Translations under genes and position numbers: made by a program
In this document: positions 17,336 to 27,200 of the stretch, one piece after another
How positions within the stretch are numbered: position 1 is the stretch's first letter
Layout of the letters: the number at the start of each line of letters is the position of its first letter
Notes under the pieces: model-generated
Seen by the model: the letters and a program-made list of their open reading frames with translations, nothing else
Database searches by the model: none
Told to the model about the DNA's origin: nothing
Origin: Chloroflexota bacterium
Lineage (GTDB): Bacteria; Chloroflexota; Anaerolineae; Anaerolineales; Villigracilaceae
NCBI GenBank assembly: GCA_023459215.1
Contig: JAEWVF010000079.1
Location: 1-64,000, forward strand
Length of the DNA: 64,000 bases
Reading direction: 5' to 3'

Positions 17336-18373
17336 ATGCAGCGCTTGAAAGTAAATTCCACCGACCCCAAATTTCCGAGCCCGATTGATAGGTCAGGCTG
17401 GCCATGGTTTCGCTGCGAGAACCCATCAACGGCAAATCCGCCGACCGTTTTCTTTCCTAAAATCAGTATCATAACGCCATCCTTCAATCAAGGTCATTTT
17501 ATAGAAGAAACAATTCGCTCGGTTCTCCTGCAGGATTACCCCAATTTAGAATATATTATTATTGATGGCGGCAGCACAGATAACACACTCGAAACTATCA
17601 AAAAATACGAACCCTGGATTACCTACTGGGAAAGTATCCCAGATCGAGGCCAGGCTCACGCAATTAATAAAGGCATTCAAAAAGCCAGCGGCGATTGGGT
17701 AGCTTGGCTTAACACAGATGACTTATATCTTGAAAACACCCTATTAACAATTGCTGCAATTCTTTCTAACTCATCTGAACCATTATCCTGGATTGTTGGC
17801 ACAACCGTCTTAACGGATGCCCGACTAAATGAAATATCGCAATTCAAACCCCACCTTTATACAGCACCAGGACGCAATCCAAAATATCAACCCCAAGGCT
17901 GGATCGATTTTGTTTGCACAAAACAATCCGGTATCGCACTTCCTCAACCTTCATCATTTTGGTTACGAAATGCAGTTATTCAGGCAGGAGGGCTAAACGA
18001 GTCTCTTCAATATGTAATGGATCATGAACTTTATGGGCGATTAGCTTACAAAGGTTTTCGCCCGATACTGGTAGATAAGCCATTGGTATATTTTCGAACC
18101 CACCAAAATCAAAAGACATCTTATTTTCCAATTGCGTTCTGGAAAGAAGAATTAGACGTTGTATATAATTGGGTTGAAAAAGCCAACAGAGCTGAAAAAA
18201 AAACATTAAATCAATATGGAAACTGGCTAAACAAACAGATAAAAGCCCATCCATATAAATCCTTTTTTCAAAAATTTCTATCAGATCTCAAAAGCATCGT
18301 TGCGTCAAAAAATCAACGCTTATATGCATTCCTAAAAAGGCTTCATACTAAATATTACATCGAAAAACAATGA
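17336..18373 (+). CDS. Family 2 glycosyltransferase
   Basis: The 345-residue enzyme has a 40-residue N-terminal extension with a Trp/Pro-rich segment (SGWPWFRCEN), then a standard GT2 domain: ISIITPSFNQGHFIEETI, DGGSTDNTLE, and the metal site NTDDLY. The start is 13 bases after the IS5-like element's CTAG repeat, so its own promoter may have been displaced. The stop overlaps the next gene by 4 bases. It acts on an unknown sugar of the exported glycan. Confidence 0.87.
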   Translation: MQRLKVNSTDPKFPSPIDRSGWPWFRCENPSTANPPTVFFPKISIITPSFNQGHFIEETIRSVLLQDYPNLEYIIIDGGSTDNTLETIKKYEPWITYWESIPDRGQAHAINKGIQKASGDWVAWLNTDDLYLENTLLTIAAILSNSSEPLSWIVGTTVLTDARLNEISQFKPHLYTAPGRNPKYQPQGWIDFVCTKQSGIALPQPSSFWLRNAVIQAGGLNESLQYVMDHELYGRLAYKGFRPILVDKPLVYFRTHQNQKTSYFPIAFWKEELDVVYNWVEKANRAEKKTLNQYGNWLNKQIKAHPYKSFFQKFLSDLKSIVASKNQRLYAFLKRLHTKYYIEKQ

Positions 18374-19098
18374 AAAAATGCTACTCTCAACTTTCACAAG
18401 ACCTGATTGCACAAACCTTTTTCCAAATCTATCCCACCAAAAAAACTTTTTTTCTCGATGTGGGTGCATTTGATGGGATAGGATTTAGCAATACGCGTTT
18501 ATTTTTTGATAATCACTGGAATGGCATCTGTATCGAACCAGTCACAAAAAACTACAAAAAGTTGGAAACACTCTATAGAAACACAAATATTATCACCGTG
18601 CGTGCTGCAGCCACCGATTTCGATGGAGAATTGGTTCTTAACGTAGCTACAATTCCTTCGGAAAAGGAATGGGGATCAGATGTTTCTTCATCCAGTGATG
18701 AAACGATACAAAGATGGCCAGATTATATCTGGACAAAAGAAACCGTGCCTGCTCGAACAATCAACAGCATTCTGAATGAGCACAATATTGAGTTCGTCAC
18801 TTTCGTCTCCATCGATGTAGAAGGACAAGAAATGGCTGTTTTGCGCGGCTTTAACTTGCAAAAGTATCAGCCTGCACTGCTGGTAGTGGAATACTCATCC
18901 CAAGAAGAACACCGAGAATTAACCCAGCACATGCGAACATGGGGATATTTTCCATGGATAGATAACCATCAAGATATATTTTTCGTTCGTAATGAGTTAA
19001 GAAATTGGAAAATCTTCATATATGGGCTGTACCAAAATTTAAAAGTTGTTCGGACCGGACAGCTCATACAAAGTTTGGTTAAACTTTTCACAAAATGA
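18370..19098 (+). CDS. FkbM-family methyltransferase
   Basis: A compact 242-residue FkbM enzyme: N-terminal YSQLSQDLIA (the conserved SQxGxD-like region), SAM motif FFLDVGAFDGIGFSNT, acidic residue in ICIEPV, and the signature FVSIDVEGQEMAVLRGF. It lacks the long N-terminal part of the other FkbM gene (2459-3577), so the two probably act on different acceptors. Four-base overlaps on both sides place it in one translational unit with the neighbouring glycosyltransferases. Confidence 0.87.
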   Translation: MKKCYSQLSQDLIAQTFFQIYPTKKTFFLDVGAFDGIGFSNTRLFFDNHWNGICIEPVTKNYKKLETLYRNTNIITVRAAATDFDGELVLNVATIPSEKEWGSDVSSSSDETIQRWPDYIWTKETVPARTINSILNEHNIEFVTFVSIDVEGQEMAVLRGFNLQKYQPALLVVEYSSQEEHRELTQHMRTWGYFPWIDNHQDIFFVRNELRNWKIFIYGLYQNLKVVRTGQLIQSLVKLFTK

Positions 19099-19877
19099 AA
19101 ATATCCGTGCTGGTTGTTACATATAACGAAGAAAAACGATTGAAAGATTGCTTACAATCGTTAAAAAAGTTTCCAGACATCATTGTTGCCGATATTGGTT
19201 CCACAGACCGATCTGTAGAAATTGCCCAAGAAATGGGAGTCAAGGTTATTCATCATGCGTGGGTTCCCATCGGCGAAATGGTAATCCCCAGTGTCATTTC
19301 AATTTTCAAAAATGATTGGCTAATTCGCGTTGATCCGGACGAGATATTACCGCAAGAATTAGTCAATGATTTGATTCTATTAGAAGTTGACGATAAGACG
19401 GGAATTATTCAAATTCCTTACCAATATTACTTTCTAGGCAGAAAGCTCGGTACTACTGTGTGGGGCGGTTTACGCTTATTCCCACGCATTATCCACAGAA
19501 AACGGGTTGATGTGAACCCTTCTGTTCATCAAATATTAAGTTGTAACCCCGGTTATCAAGAGTTTATAATTCCGCCTCGCCCAGAAAATGCGGTGCAACA
19601 CTACTGGATCGATTCCTGTCAACAACTCTGGGAAAAACATTGGCGATACATAAAAATGGAAGGGGAAGCGCGTTACAAAGATGGCAAGCGATTTAGCCTA
19701 ACCTATCTATGCTTGGAATCACTGAAAGCACTTTATATCAGTTTAATCAGTAAACAGGGTTGGCAGGGCGGCCTAACCGGAATCTTCCTTAGCCTTTTTT
19801 ACGCGTGGTATAACTTTATGAGTATTATGTCACTGGGTGTTTATCAGTTAGGAAAACTCAGGCAAAATAACAAATGA
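19095..19877 (+). CDS. Family 2 glycosyltransferase (WaaE/KdtX-like)
   Basis: A 260-residue protein starting ISVLVVTYNEEKRLKDCL, with DIGSTDRSVEIA in place of the usual DDGS and the catalytic-site motif RVDPDEIL. These features match the LPS core glycosyltransferases of the WaaE type, which move glucose or heptose. The C-terminus has a hydrophobic helical stretch that may dock the enzyme on the membrane. Four-base overlaps on both ends show tight coupling. Confidence 0.85.
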   Translation: MKISVLVVTYNEEKRLKDCLQSLKKFPDIIVADIGSTDRSVEIAQEMGVKVIHHAWVPIGEMVIPSVISIFKNDWLIRVDPDEILPQELVNDLILLEVDDKTGIIQIPYQYYFLGRKLGTTVWGGLRLFPRIIHRKRVDVNPSVHQILSCNPGYQEFIIPPRPENAVQHYWIDSCQQLWEKHWRYIKMEGEARYKDGKRFSLTYLCLESLKALYISLISKQGWQGGLTGIFLSLFYAWYNFMSIMSLGVYQLGKLRQNNK

Positions 19878-20794
19878 CATCTGCCAAAATCACTATCATC
19901 ACACCCTGCCTTAACCGGGCTAATTTTATTCGCGATGCCATCGAAAGCGTATTAGCGCAAGATTACAAAAAAATAGAGCACATTATTGTCGATGGCGGCT
20001 CTACCGATGGAACCTTAGAATTAATCGCAAGTTATCCGTATCTCAAAGTCATCAGTGGCCCAGATAAAGGCTTATATGATGCCGTAAACAAAGGCCTGCA
20101 ACAGGCCCACGGCGAAATTATCGGCTTGCTCAACAGCGACGATTTTTACGAATCTGATATATTTAAACCTGTCGTAGCTCTGTTTCAATCCAACCCAGAC
20201 ACCGATGTAGTTATAGGCAAAGCAACTGTATTAAGTGAAATGAAACAAGGGAGTCGTGAGGAATTCTATCCAACAATTTCGTCCCAAAACATTACCAAAA
20301 TCATTATTCAAGGTGCACCAATAATTAATGCTTGGTTTTTTCGCAAAAAAGTTTTTGATCAGGTTGGCTTATTTGATTTGAATTATCCAATTGCTGCCGA
20401 CCGTGATTTTTTAATTCGTCTGAACATGCAAGACATAAAATTTTCTTTTTTTGAACGAGTTGTTTACCACTACCGCCAACATGCCCAATCTTTAACAATT
20501 ACACATAATAGCCAAAGTCAAACAAAAGTACTACTAGAGAATCTAATATTGGCTGAATATTACTTGAAGCAAGATTTCGCAAACTCTAGCTATAAAGCGC
20601 TATTACGCGAATGGCATGATTTGACCGCTGTAGAATTATTCTTACGCTTTGTACGCCAAATTGAATTCGCCAAAGCAACAACTATAATAGAATTGGGAAC
20701 TCGGTTTAATCATGAATGGTATTCAGTTCTAACCACGCAAATATGGTTGCGCAGCAAGGAGAAACTGCAAAAATGGTTCCAACCGTTAGCGTAA
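19874..20794 (+). CDS. Family 2 glycosyltransferase
   Basis: A 306-residue GT-A enzyme with ITIITPCLNRANFIRDAI, VDGGSTDGTLEL, GPDKGLYDAVNKGL and metal site NSDDFY. The GPDxGxYDAxNKG block is typical of the WcaA/WfgS-like colanic acid type. The C-terminal end overlaps the beginning of the next gene by 22 bases. The donor sugar is not predictable from these motifs. Confidence 0.87.
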   Translation: MTSAKITIITPCLNRANFIRDAIESVLAQDYKKIEHIIVDGGSTDGTLELIASYPYLKVISGPDKGLYDAVNKGLQQAHGEIIGLLNSDDFYESDIFKPVVALFQSNPDTDVVIGKATVLSEMKQGSREEFYPTISSQNITKIIIQGAPIINAWFFRKKVFDQVGLFDLNYPIAADRDFLIRLNMQDIKFSFFERVVYHYRQHAQSLTITHNSQSQTKVLLENLILAEYYLKQDFANSSYKALLREWHDLTAVELFLRFVRQIEFAKATTIIELGTRFNHEWYSVLTTQIWLRSKEKLQKWFQPLA

Positions 20795-21678
20795 TTATCC
20801 CTGCTTATAATCGTGAAGAAACGATTATAAATAGCATCCAGAGTGTATTGCGACAAACTTTTTCCGATTTTGAAATTATCGTTGTCGACGATGGATCCAA
20901 AGACCACACCCGGCAAATTATCACAGAGATCCAAGACAAACGCGTAAAATTAATAATGCACAAATCCAACTTGGGGGCAGCTGCTGCACGTAATACCGGT
21001 ATGCGGAATGCGCAAGGGAAGTATATTGCATGGCTTGATTCGGATGATGAATGGCACCCCGAAAAATTATCAAAACAAATTAGCGCATTAGAGATAAGCG
21101 ATCAAACCCAAAAAGCCTGTATTAGCGATTATCTTATAGAAGAACAGGATCAGATGCGAACCTATACCCCTCGTATACCTGACAGAAGGTTATTATTTCT
21201 GGGTTGCGACCTAAGCCCCGGCTCAACACTTGTTTTTGAACGTGAAATATTGGGTACAATTGGCTATTTAGACGAATCTCTGCCTCGTTATGAAGATTGG
21301 GATTGGCTATTAGCATATAGCGAGCAGTATCGATTTGTTAGCGTAAACGAGCCGCTTGCCTTAATACATTATTCGCATCATCGCTCTGCCAAAGCTATAG
21401 AATTTTCCGTTATCCGCATCTTATCAAAACATAACAATGCAATAAAAAGTTTAGGAATGTATGGTCGCAAAATAATCTCACGCCGCTGGATAGAAGTTGC
21501 ACGATATTATGCTCAAGAGCAGAACTGGAGCAAAACAGTTCTCTCGTTAGGAAAAAGCCTTCTTGCATATCCCTTTCACTCTCCTGGCGCATGGCTCTTA
21601 ATGTTTGATGCATGCATGGGAACGAGGCTAAGGCAACAAATAGAAATTATCAAAGCGAGGAAGAAACATCAAAAATGA
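20773..21678 (+). CDS. Family 2 glycosyltransferase
   Basis: The ATG at 20773 is chosen because AAGGAG sits about 11 bases upstream and translation from here begins directly at the domain (VPTVSVIIPAYNREETI). An in-frame ATG at 20716 would add 19 unrelated residues and extend the overlap with the previous gene. The 301-residue product has VDDGSKDHT, GAAAARNTGMRNA and the metal site DSDDEW. These are canonical GT2 motifs. Confidence 0.88.
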   Translation: MVPTVSVIIPAYNREETIINSIQSVLRQTFSDFEIIVVDDGSKDHTRQIITEIQDKRVKLIMHKSNLGAAAARNTGMRNAQGKYIAWLDSDDEWHPEKLSKQISALEISDQTQKACISDYLIEEQDQMRTYTPRIPDRRLLFLGCDLSPGSTLVFEREILGTIGYLDESLPRYEDWDWLLAYSEQYRFVSVNEPLALIHYSHHRSAKAIEFSVIRILSKHNNAIKSLGMYGRKIISRRWIEVARYYAQEQNWSKTVLSLGKSLLAYPFHSPGAWLLMFDACMGTRLRQQIEIIKARKKHQK

Positions 21679-21756
21679 ATGTAAAAGATATAGAAAGAAG
21701 AAAACTTAATAACATTGCTCCCACTCCGACACAAACCAAATACGCTCGAGATACCA

Positions 21757-22893
21757 ATGATTAGGATTATGTTTCTTATTCGCTCACTAGAAAGAGCCGG
21801 CGCAGAAAGGCAGCTCGTTGAACTAGTGAAACAAATCGATTATCAGCAATTCGAAATTGCAGTGGCCACATTCTATGAGCAAGGGGTATTAAGCGCAGAA
21901 ATAAAGAACATCAAGGGCATCAAGCTTATCGGATTGGGCAAAAAAGGCCGTTGGGATGTTTTCGGCTTTCTCCAACGACTAAATACTGAAGTGCGCATTT
22001 TTCGCCCACATATCCTGCATGGATACCTCGATGTGGGCAATATCCTGGCATGGATCATAGGGAGGCTTAATGGCGCAAAAGTGATTTTTGGTGTGCGTGC
22101 ATCCAACATGGATTTCTCACGCTATGACTGGACAGTCAGGCTAGTCTATCAGCTGGTGGCCTTATCAGCTTGGTTTTCTGACAAAATAATTGTCAATTCA
22201 AATGTTGGGTTGGAATATCACAAGAAGCAAGGTTTTCCTTCCCATAAGATGACGATCATTCATAATGGTATTGATACACAGAAATTTAAACCCGATTCTA
22301 TGTTACGGGAAAAAACCAGAAAGATGTTGGGAGTTCAAACAAACGATATACTGATTGGGACAATTGGTAGGCTTGACCCGATGAAAGACCATCAAACTTT
22401 TCTCCGGGCAGCAGCAATTGTTTCTAAAATCCATGCAAGTACAAAATTTGTTTGTATTGGCAGAACAAGCGAACCCTACTTTAGTCAAATACAATCCTTG
22501 GCACATGAGCTTGACTTGGAAACAAACTTGCAATGGGTAGAAGAACAGCAAGACATACAAGACTTTTACAATGCCCTTGATATTTTCGTCTCTTCTTCTT
22601 CTTATGGAGAAGGATTCTCCAACGTTATCGGAGAGGCTATGGCCAGCGGCACTCCCTGTATCGTTACAGATGTGGGGGATTCATCCTTAATTATCGGTCA
22701 AACAGGGAAAAGCGTACCGCCCCAAAATCTGTCATTGTTGGCGGAAGCCATCATCAAATTGGTACAATCCAGCCACGAAACGCGCAAAGAATTGGGGCTC
22801 AAGGCAAGAAGAAGGATCATAGAGAAATTCTCTCTAAATAAGATGGTTGCCAACACCCAAGAAGTATTTATAAAAGTTATGAACGAGCATTGA
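21757..22893 (+). CDS. Family 4 glycosyltransferase, first of a tandem pair
   Basis: The start is set at ATG 21757 (MIRIMFLIRSL). The 378-residue GT-B protein has the acceptor-side RAGAERQLVELV, the donor-domain opening GTIGRLDPMKDHQTFLRAA, and the E-x7-E motif in GEGFSNVIGEAMASGTP. It shares long stretches with the next gene, including GRLDPMKDH and GEGF-NVI-EAMA, so the pair arose by duplication. It should add a sugar from a nucleotide donor to a lipid-linked glycan. Confidence 0.9.
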   Translation: MIRIMFLIRSLERAGAERQLVELVKQIDYQQFEIAVATFYEQGVLSAEIKNIKGIKLIGLGKKGRWDVFGFLQRLNTEVRIFRPHILHGYLDVGNILAWIIGRLNGAKVIFGVRASNMDFSRYDWTVRLVYQLVALSAWFSDKIIVNSNVGLEYHKKQGFPSHKMTIIHNGIDTQKFKPDSMLREKTRKMLGVQTNDILIGTIGRLDPMKDHQTFLRAAAIVSKIHASTKFVCIGRTSEPYFSQIQSLAHELDLETNLQWVEEQQDIQDFYNALDIFVSSSSYGEGFSNVIGEAMASGTPCIVTDVGDSSLIIGQTGKSVPPQNLSLLAEAIIKLVQSSHETRKELGLKARRRIIEKFSLNKMVANTQEVFIKVMNEH

Positions 22894-22897
22894 TTCC

Positions 22898-24031
22898 ATG
22901 TCTTGTCCTATTCGCATTCTTCACCTGATTACCAGCCTTGATACAGGTGGAGCAGAAATAAGCCTAGCGCGTCTCTTAGAAGGTATAAACCATGAAAAAT
23001 TTGAATCGCGCGTAGTTAGCCTGATACCCATTGGCGCTGTTGGACAAAAAATTCGCGCAAGGGGAATCCAGGTTGAAACGCTAGGCATGCCCCCTGGCAA
23101 ACCATCCATCCGCGGAGTAGCAAAACTAGTACAAATATTACGAACCTATCAACCCGAGATATTGCAAACCTGGCTCTATCACGCGGATTTATTGGGACTG
23201 CTCGCCGGGAAATTAACCGGGGTTCCCAGCATTGCCTGGAACATCCGTAGTGCAGAAATGGATTTTAAAGAATACAGACCTCTCTCCGGCCTGGTTGTAA
23301 AATTTTGCGCCTTGCTCTCATCTATGCCGAATACAATAATAATTAATTCCCAGGCTGGGATACAGCATCATCAAAAACTGGGGTATCATCCCAAAACATG
23401 GCAGATGATTCCCAACGGAATAGATACAAACTTTTTCAAGCCTGACCGTAAAATAGGAGCGCAATTCCGCAAAGAATTCCAAATTACAAATTCATCCATC
23501 TTGATCGGACTGGTTGGCCGCCTTGACCCGATGAAAGACCACAAAACCTTTTTATTGGCAGCAGCAAAAGTTCAACAAGAGATTAAGCAAGCCCAATTTA
23601 TATGCGTCGGAGATGGAACATCAATCTACCGAAAGTCGCTCGAAGTATTTGCCCAAAACATTGGAGTGAAAAATATAATCTGGGCCGGCACGCAAACCGA
23701 CATGCCAGCCGTTTACAACGCGCTCGACTGCCTGGCGCTATCATCCAAAGGGGAAGGGTTCCCAAATGTTATCGCAGAAGCAATGGCATGCGGAGTTCCA
23801 TGCGTGGCAACCAATGTAGGTGATGTTGCAAATATAATCGGTAAAAGTGGAAAAATCATCCCTGTAGGGAATGCAGAAGCTTTGGCAAACGAACTCCTAG
23901 CAGTCCTAAACCTGTCATCCACCCAAAAACAGGCACTCGCATTTCAAGCACGAGAACGTATCAAAACAAAATTCAGCATCGAGGAAATGGTCAGCGCTTA
24001 TGAAAATCTATATACAGAATTGGCAAAATAG
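22898..24031 (+). CDS. Family 4 glycosyltransferase, second of a tandem pair
   Basis: A 377-residue paralogue of the upstream gene: TSLDTGGAEISLARLLEG at the N-terminus, GLVGRLDPMKDHKTFLLAA at the start of the donor domain, and GEGFPNVIAEAMACGVP around the catalytic glutamates. The two may form successive identical linkages or have diverged to different donors. The start follows the upstream stop by 4 bases. Confidence 0.9.
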   Translation: MSCPIRILHLITSLDTGGAEISLARLLEGINHEKFESRVVSLIPIGAVGQKIRARGIQVETLGMPPGKPSIRGVAKLVQILRTYQPEILQTWLYHADLLGLLAGKLTGVPSIAWNIRSAEMDFKEYRPLSGLVVKFCALLSSMPNTIIINSQAGIQHHQKLGYHPKTWQMIPNGIDTNFFKPDRKIGAQFRKEFQITNSSILIGLVGRLDPMKDHKTFLLAAAKVQQEIKQAQFICVGDGTSIYRKSLEVFAQNIGVKNIIWAGTQTDMPAVYNALDCLALSSKGEGFPNVIAEAMACGVPCVATNVGDVANIIGKSGKIIPVGNAEALANELLAVLNLSSTQKQALAFQARERIKTKFSIEEMVSAYENLYTELAK

Positions 24032-24078
24032 TAATTTTTATTCACCCATGAACATTTACGTTTCTTACATCTAACCTC

Positions 24079-26016
24079 ATGTGCGGAATCACTGGATTTT
24101 ACAACCTGAATGCGTCACAAAAGCAGGATGAAATTTATAACATCCTGCACCAAATGACCTATGCCATCATCCACCGAGGCCCAGATGATTCAGGACACTG
24201 GTGCAATGCAGAATCTGGCATTGCCCTAGGTTTTCGCCGCTTGGCAATCCTAGATCTTTCCCCCACCGGCCACCAGCCAATGCAATCGGCCAATGAACGA
24301 TATATCATCGCTTTCAACGGGGAAATTTATAACTATGAAACGATACGCCAGGAACTGCTTAAATTAGGCTATCTGTTCAAAGGCACATCTGACACCGAGG
24401 TCATGTTAGCTGCTATTAGCGAATGGGGGCTGGAAGCCGCAACCCGAAAATTCAATGGGATGTTCGCTTTTGCGCTCTGGGATAAACAGACTTGCACATT
24501 ATCACTCGTCCGAGACCGTCTGGGAATCAAACCGCTCTATTACGGATGGCTTAAAGATACATTTGTTTTCGGATCAGAATTGAAAACTTTTAAGGCACAT
24601 CCAAAATTTCAACAAAACATAGATCGTAATGCTCTTACCCTGTTCTTACGTCACAACTACATCCCCGCCCCACTGAGCATCTATGAAGGAATTTTCAAAC
24701 TCCTGCCAGGACACACCCTGACTATCTTGCCTGGTAAAAAAGCAGCATCACCTAAACCGAAACCCTATTGGTCAGTTCGAGAGACAGTTGAAAATGGATT
24801 AGCCCAGCCATTTAGTGGAACTGAAATTGAAGCGATTGAAGCTCTGGATCAACTATTAACCAACTCAATTGGCCTGCGCATGATTGCAGATGTACCATTG
24901 GGTGCTTTCCTTTCAGGAGGAATAGATTCGTCTACCATAGTTGCCCTCATGCAAAAACAAAGCACCCGCCCCGTGCGGACTTTCACCATCGGGTTTCACG
25001 AATCGGGCTTTAATGAAGCCGAACATGCCCAAGCTGTAGCCAAACACATTGGCACAGAACACACAGAACTATATGTTACATCAGAAGAAGCCCGTGCTGT
25101 CATTCCACGCTTGCCCACGCTCTATGATGAACCCTTCGCCGACTCATCTCAAATTCCCACCTTCCTAATCTCACAATTAGCACGCCAGCACGTTACGGTC
25201 AGCCTTTCAGGCGATGGCGGCGATGAGCTTTTTGGTGGCTACAACCGTTATTTCTGGGGAGTAAACCTGTGGAATTGGATTGGCTGGGTACCTCTATCTT
25301 GCCGACGCACAATGGCTCAAGGGTTAAGGATCCTGTCTCCCGAACAATGGAGTAAATTGCTCAAGCCCACCCATTATGCCAATCCAGGGGATAAGATCCA
25401 CAAAATCTCAGAAATACTGCATACACCGCTTGGTGAAGCCCTTTACCTCGATCTAGTTTCACACTGGAAAAATCCTGCAAAAATTGTCATCAACGGCAAC
25501 GAACCGCTCACAGCAGTGACAGACCCCTCAAAATGGGCAAAAACAACCACATTCCCCGATCGTATGATGTCGGTCGACATGCTCACATACTTACCTGATG
25601 ACATTCTAGTCAAAGTGGATCGCGCCAGCATGGGAACCAGCCTTGAAGCCCGTGCACCCTTCTTAGATGATCACGAAGTTGTTGAATTTGCCTGGAGCCT
25701 TCCGCTTGAGATGAAAATTCGCGCCGGGCAGGGCAAATGGATTTTGCGTCAGGTTCTTTACAAATATGTCCCGAAAGAACTGATTGAACGCCCCAAAATG
25801 GGATTTGGCGTTCCAATTGATAGCTGGTTGCGCGGCCCGTTACGTCAATGGGCCGAAGACCTGCTCTCGGAAGGCCGCCTGCGCCGCGAGGGATTCTTCC
25901 ACCCTGAACCCATCCGCGAAAAGTGGAGCGAGCATCTCTCCGGCAAGCGCAACTGGCAATACTACCTTTGGGATATTTTGATGTTCCAGGCCTGGCTGGA
26001 TGAATGGCAGCAATGA
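24079..26016 (+). CDS. asnB: Asparagine synthase-type glutamine amidotransferase (AsnB-like)
   Basis: The N-terminal class II glutaminase domain starts MCGITGF, with Cys2 as nucleophile and RLAILDLSPTGHQPM. The synthetase half has the PP-loop FLSGGIDSSTIVAL, SLSGDGGDELFGGYNR, and the MSVDMLTYLPDDILVKVDRASM block. At 645 residues it is a full-length enzyme. In polysaccharide loci such enzymes often amidate uronic-acid carboxylates rather than make free asparagine, and the setting among glycosyltransferases favours that. Base composition rises in GC within the last 300 bases of the gene. Confidence 0.92.
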   Translation: MCGITGFYNLNASQKQDEIYNILHQMTYAIIHRGPDDSGHWCNAESGIALGFRRLAILDLSPTGHQPMQSANERYIIAFNGEIYNYETIRQELLKLGYLFKGTSDTEVMLAAISEWGLEAATRKFNGMFAFALWDKQTCTLSLVRDRLGIKPLYYGWLKDTFVFGSELKTFKAHPKFQQNIDRNALTLFLRHNYIPAPLSIYEGIFKLLPGHTLTILPGKKAASPKPKPYWSVRETVENGLAQPFSGTEIEAIEALDQLLTNSIGLRMIADVPLGAFLSGGIDSSTIVALMQKQSTRPVRTFTIGFHESGFNEAEHAQAVAKHIGTEHTELYVTSEEARAVIPRLPTLYDEPFADSSQIPTFLISQLARQHVTVSLSGDGGDELFGGYNRYFWGVNLWNWIGWVPLSCRRTMAQGLRILSPEQWSKLLKPTHYANPGDKIHKISEILHTPLGEALYLDLVSHWKNPAKIVINGNEPLTAVTDPSKWAKTTTFPDRMMSVDMLTYLPDDILVKVDRASMGTSLEARAPFLDDHEVVEFAWSLPLEMKIRAGQGKWILRQVLYKYVPKELIERPKMGFGVPIDSWLRGPLRQWAEDLLSEGRLRREGFFHPEPIREKWSEHLSGKRNWQYYLWDILMFQAWLDEWQQ

Positions 26017-27116
26017 AAATCATCCTGTTCGCCAACACCGATTGGTATCTCTATAACTTCCGGCTTGAATTAGCCAAAGCCCTGCACGCGCGCGGCGACG
26101 ATGTCATTTTTCTCTCGCCGCCCGGTGACTATGCCGCCAAATTAGCCGAACTCGGCTTTCGTTGGCTGGCCTTCCCATTTTCACGGCGCGGCATGAACCC
26201 GCTGGCCGAACTCGGCACCATTTTCCGGCTTTGGTCGCTCTACCGGCGCGAAAAACCCGATCTTGTTCACCACTTCACCATCAAATGCGTGCTGTATGGT
26301 TCAAGCGCCGCCCACCTGGCCGGAGTTCCGCACATCATCAACGCCATCACCGGCCTGGGCTATGTTTTCAACGAAGGCAATCACCTTCTCGGCGCACTGG
26401 CACGATTTTTCTATCGCCTGGTATTGAAAAATACCCAGGTCATCTTTCAAAACCCTGATGATTTAGAGATATTTACACAGGCAAAACTGCTCCAACCGGC
26501 TCAGGCCCATCTCATCCGCAGTTCCGGCGTGGATTTAAGCCGCTTTCATTCCCAAACAGAAACCCCCAGCCAGCCGCCGCTGATTATCCTGCCAGCCCGC
26601 CTGCTCAAAGAGAAGGGCGTGCCTGAATTTGTCGAGGCAGCCCGCCTGCTCAAAAAGCGCGGCATCGCAGCCCGCCTCGCCCTGATTGGCGAACCCGACC
26701 CACACAACCCATCTAGCGTCAGCTCCGATGAGCTTGAAGACTGGGTTGCCGAAGGGGTTATCGAATCCTGGGGTTGGCAGCAGGATATGCCCAAGATCTA
26801 TGCCGAAAGTCACATTGTCTGCCTGCCCTCATATTACCGCGAGGGCGTACCGCGCAGCCTGCTCGAAGCCGCTGCCAGCGGACGTGCCATCGTTACCACC
26901 GATGCGCCTGGCTGCCGCGAAGTGGTGCGGCATGGCGTCAACGGCCTGCTCGTCCCGTTGCGTGACCCGCAAGCCCTGGCCGATGCCATCCAAACCCTGC
27001 TCGAAAATCCGCAACTACGCCAGGAAATGGGCCTACGCGGACGAGAAATTGTCGAAAAAGAGTTCAGCTCTGAAATTGTGATTGCGCAAACACTGGGGGT
27101 GTATGACAAGCCCTGA
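26013..27116 (+). CDS. Family 4 glycosyltransferase (PglA-like)
   Basis: ATG 26013 overlaps the AsnB stop as ATGA and is favoured over the in-frame ATG at 26004. The 367-residue GT-B enzyme starts MKIILFANTDWYLYNFRLELAKAL and has DLVHHFTIKCVLYGS, ITGLGYVF and the donor motif REGVPRSLLEAAASGR. This pattern is found in PglA/WbpX-type enzymes that add N-acetylhexosamine to undecaprenyl-diphosphate-linked sugars. It is GC-rich, unlike the genes to its left. The stop codon is part of an intergenic repeat. Confidence 0.88.
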   Translation: MKIILFANTDWYLYNFRLELAKALHARGDDVIFLSPPGDYAAKLAELGFRWLAFPFSRRGMNPLAELGTIFRLWSLYRREKPDLVHHFTIKCVLYGSSAAHLAGVPHIINAITGLGYVFNEGNHLLGALARFFYRLVLKNTQVIFQNPDDLEIFTQAKLLQPAQAHLIRSSGVDLSRFHSQTETPSQPPLIILPARLLKEKGVPEFVEAARLLKKRGIAARLALIGEPDPHNPSSVSSDELEDWVAEGVIESWGWQQDMPKIYAESHIVCLPSYYREGVPRSLLEAAASGRAIVTTDAPGCREVVRHGVNGLLVPLRDPQALADAIQTLLENPQLRQEMGLRGREIVEKEFSSEIVIAQTLGVYDKP

Positions 27117-27190
27117 GCGAAGGGCGTCGCCCGCAGTCAAAGAGCTGCTTGGCATAAATCATCCTTCGACTACGCTATCGCTCCGCTCAG
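27111..27190. repeat. Intergenic inverted repeat with CCTTCGACTACGCT core
   Basis: CCCTGAGCGAAG at 27111-27122 and CGCTCAG at 27184-27190 are the outer arms; the inner part has CCTTCGACTACGCT (27162-27175). The motif resembles a dispersed intergenic repeat seen in many bacterial genomes. It lies between convergent genes, and the upstream gene's TGA (27114-27116) lies inside the left arm. It may serve as a two-way terminator. Confidence 0.5.
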
Positions 27191-27200
27191 AACTTGATTA

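Noticed and set aside
27111..27190. Possible attachment site of an integrated element
   Set aside because: No integrase, tRNA or second copy is nearby; the motif fits an intergenic dispersed repeat better.
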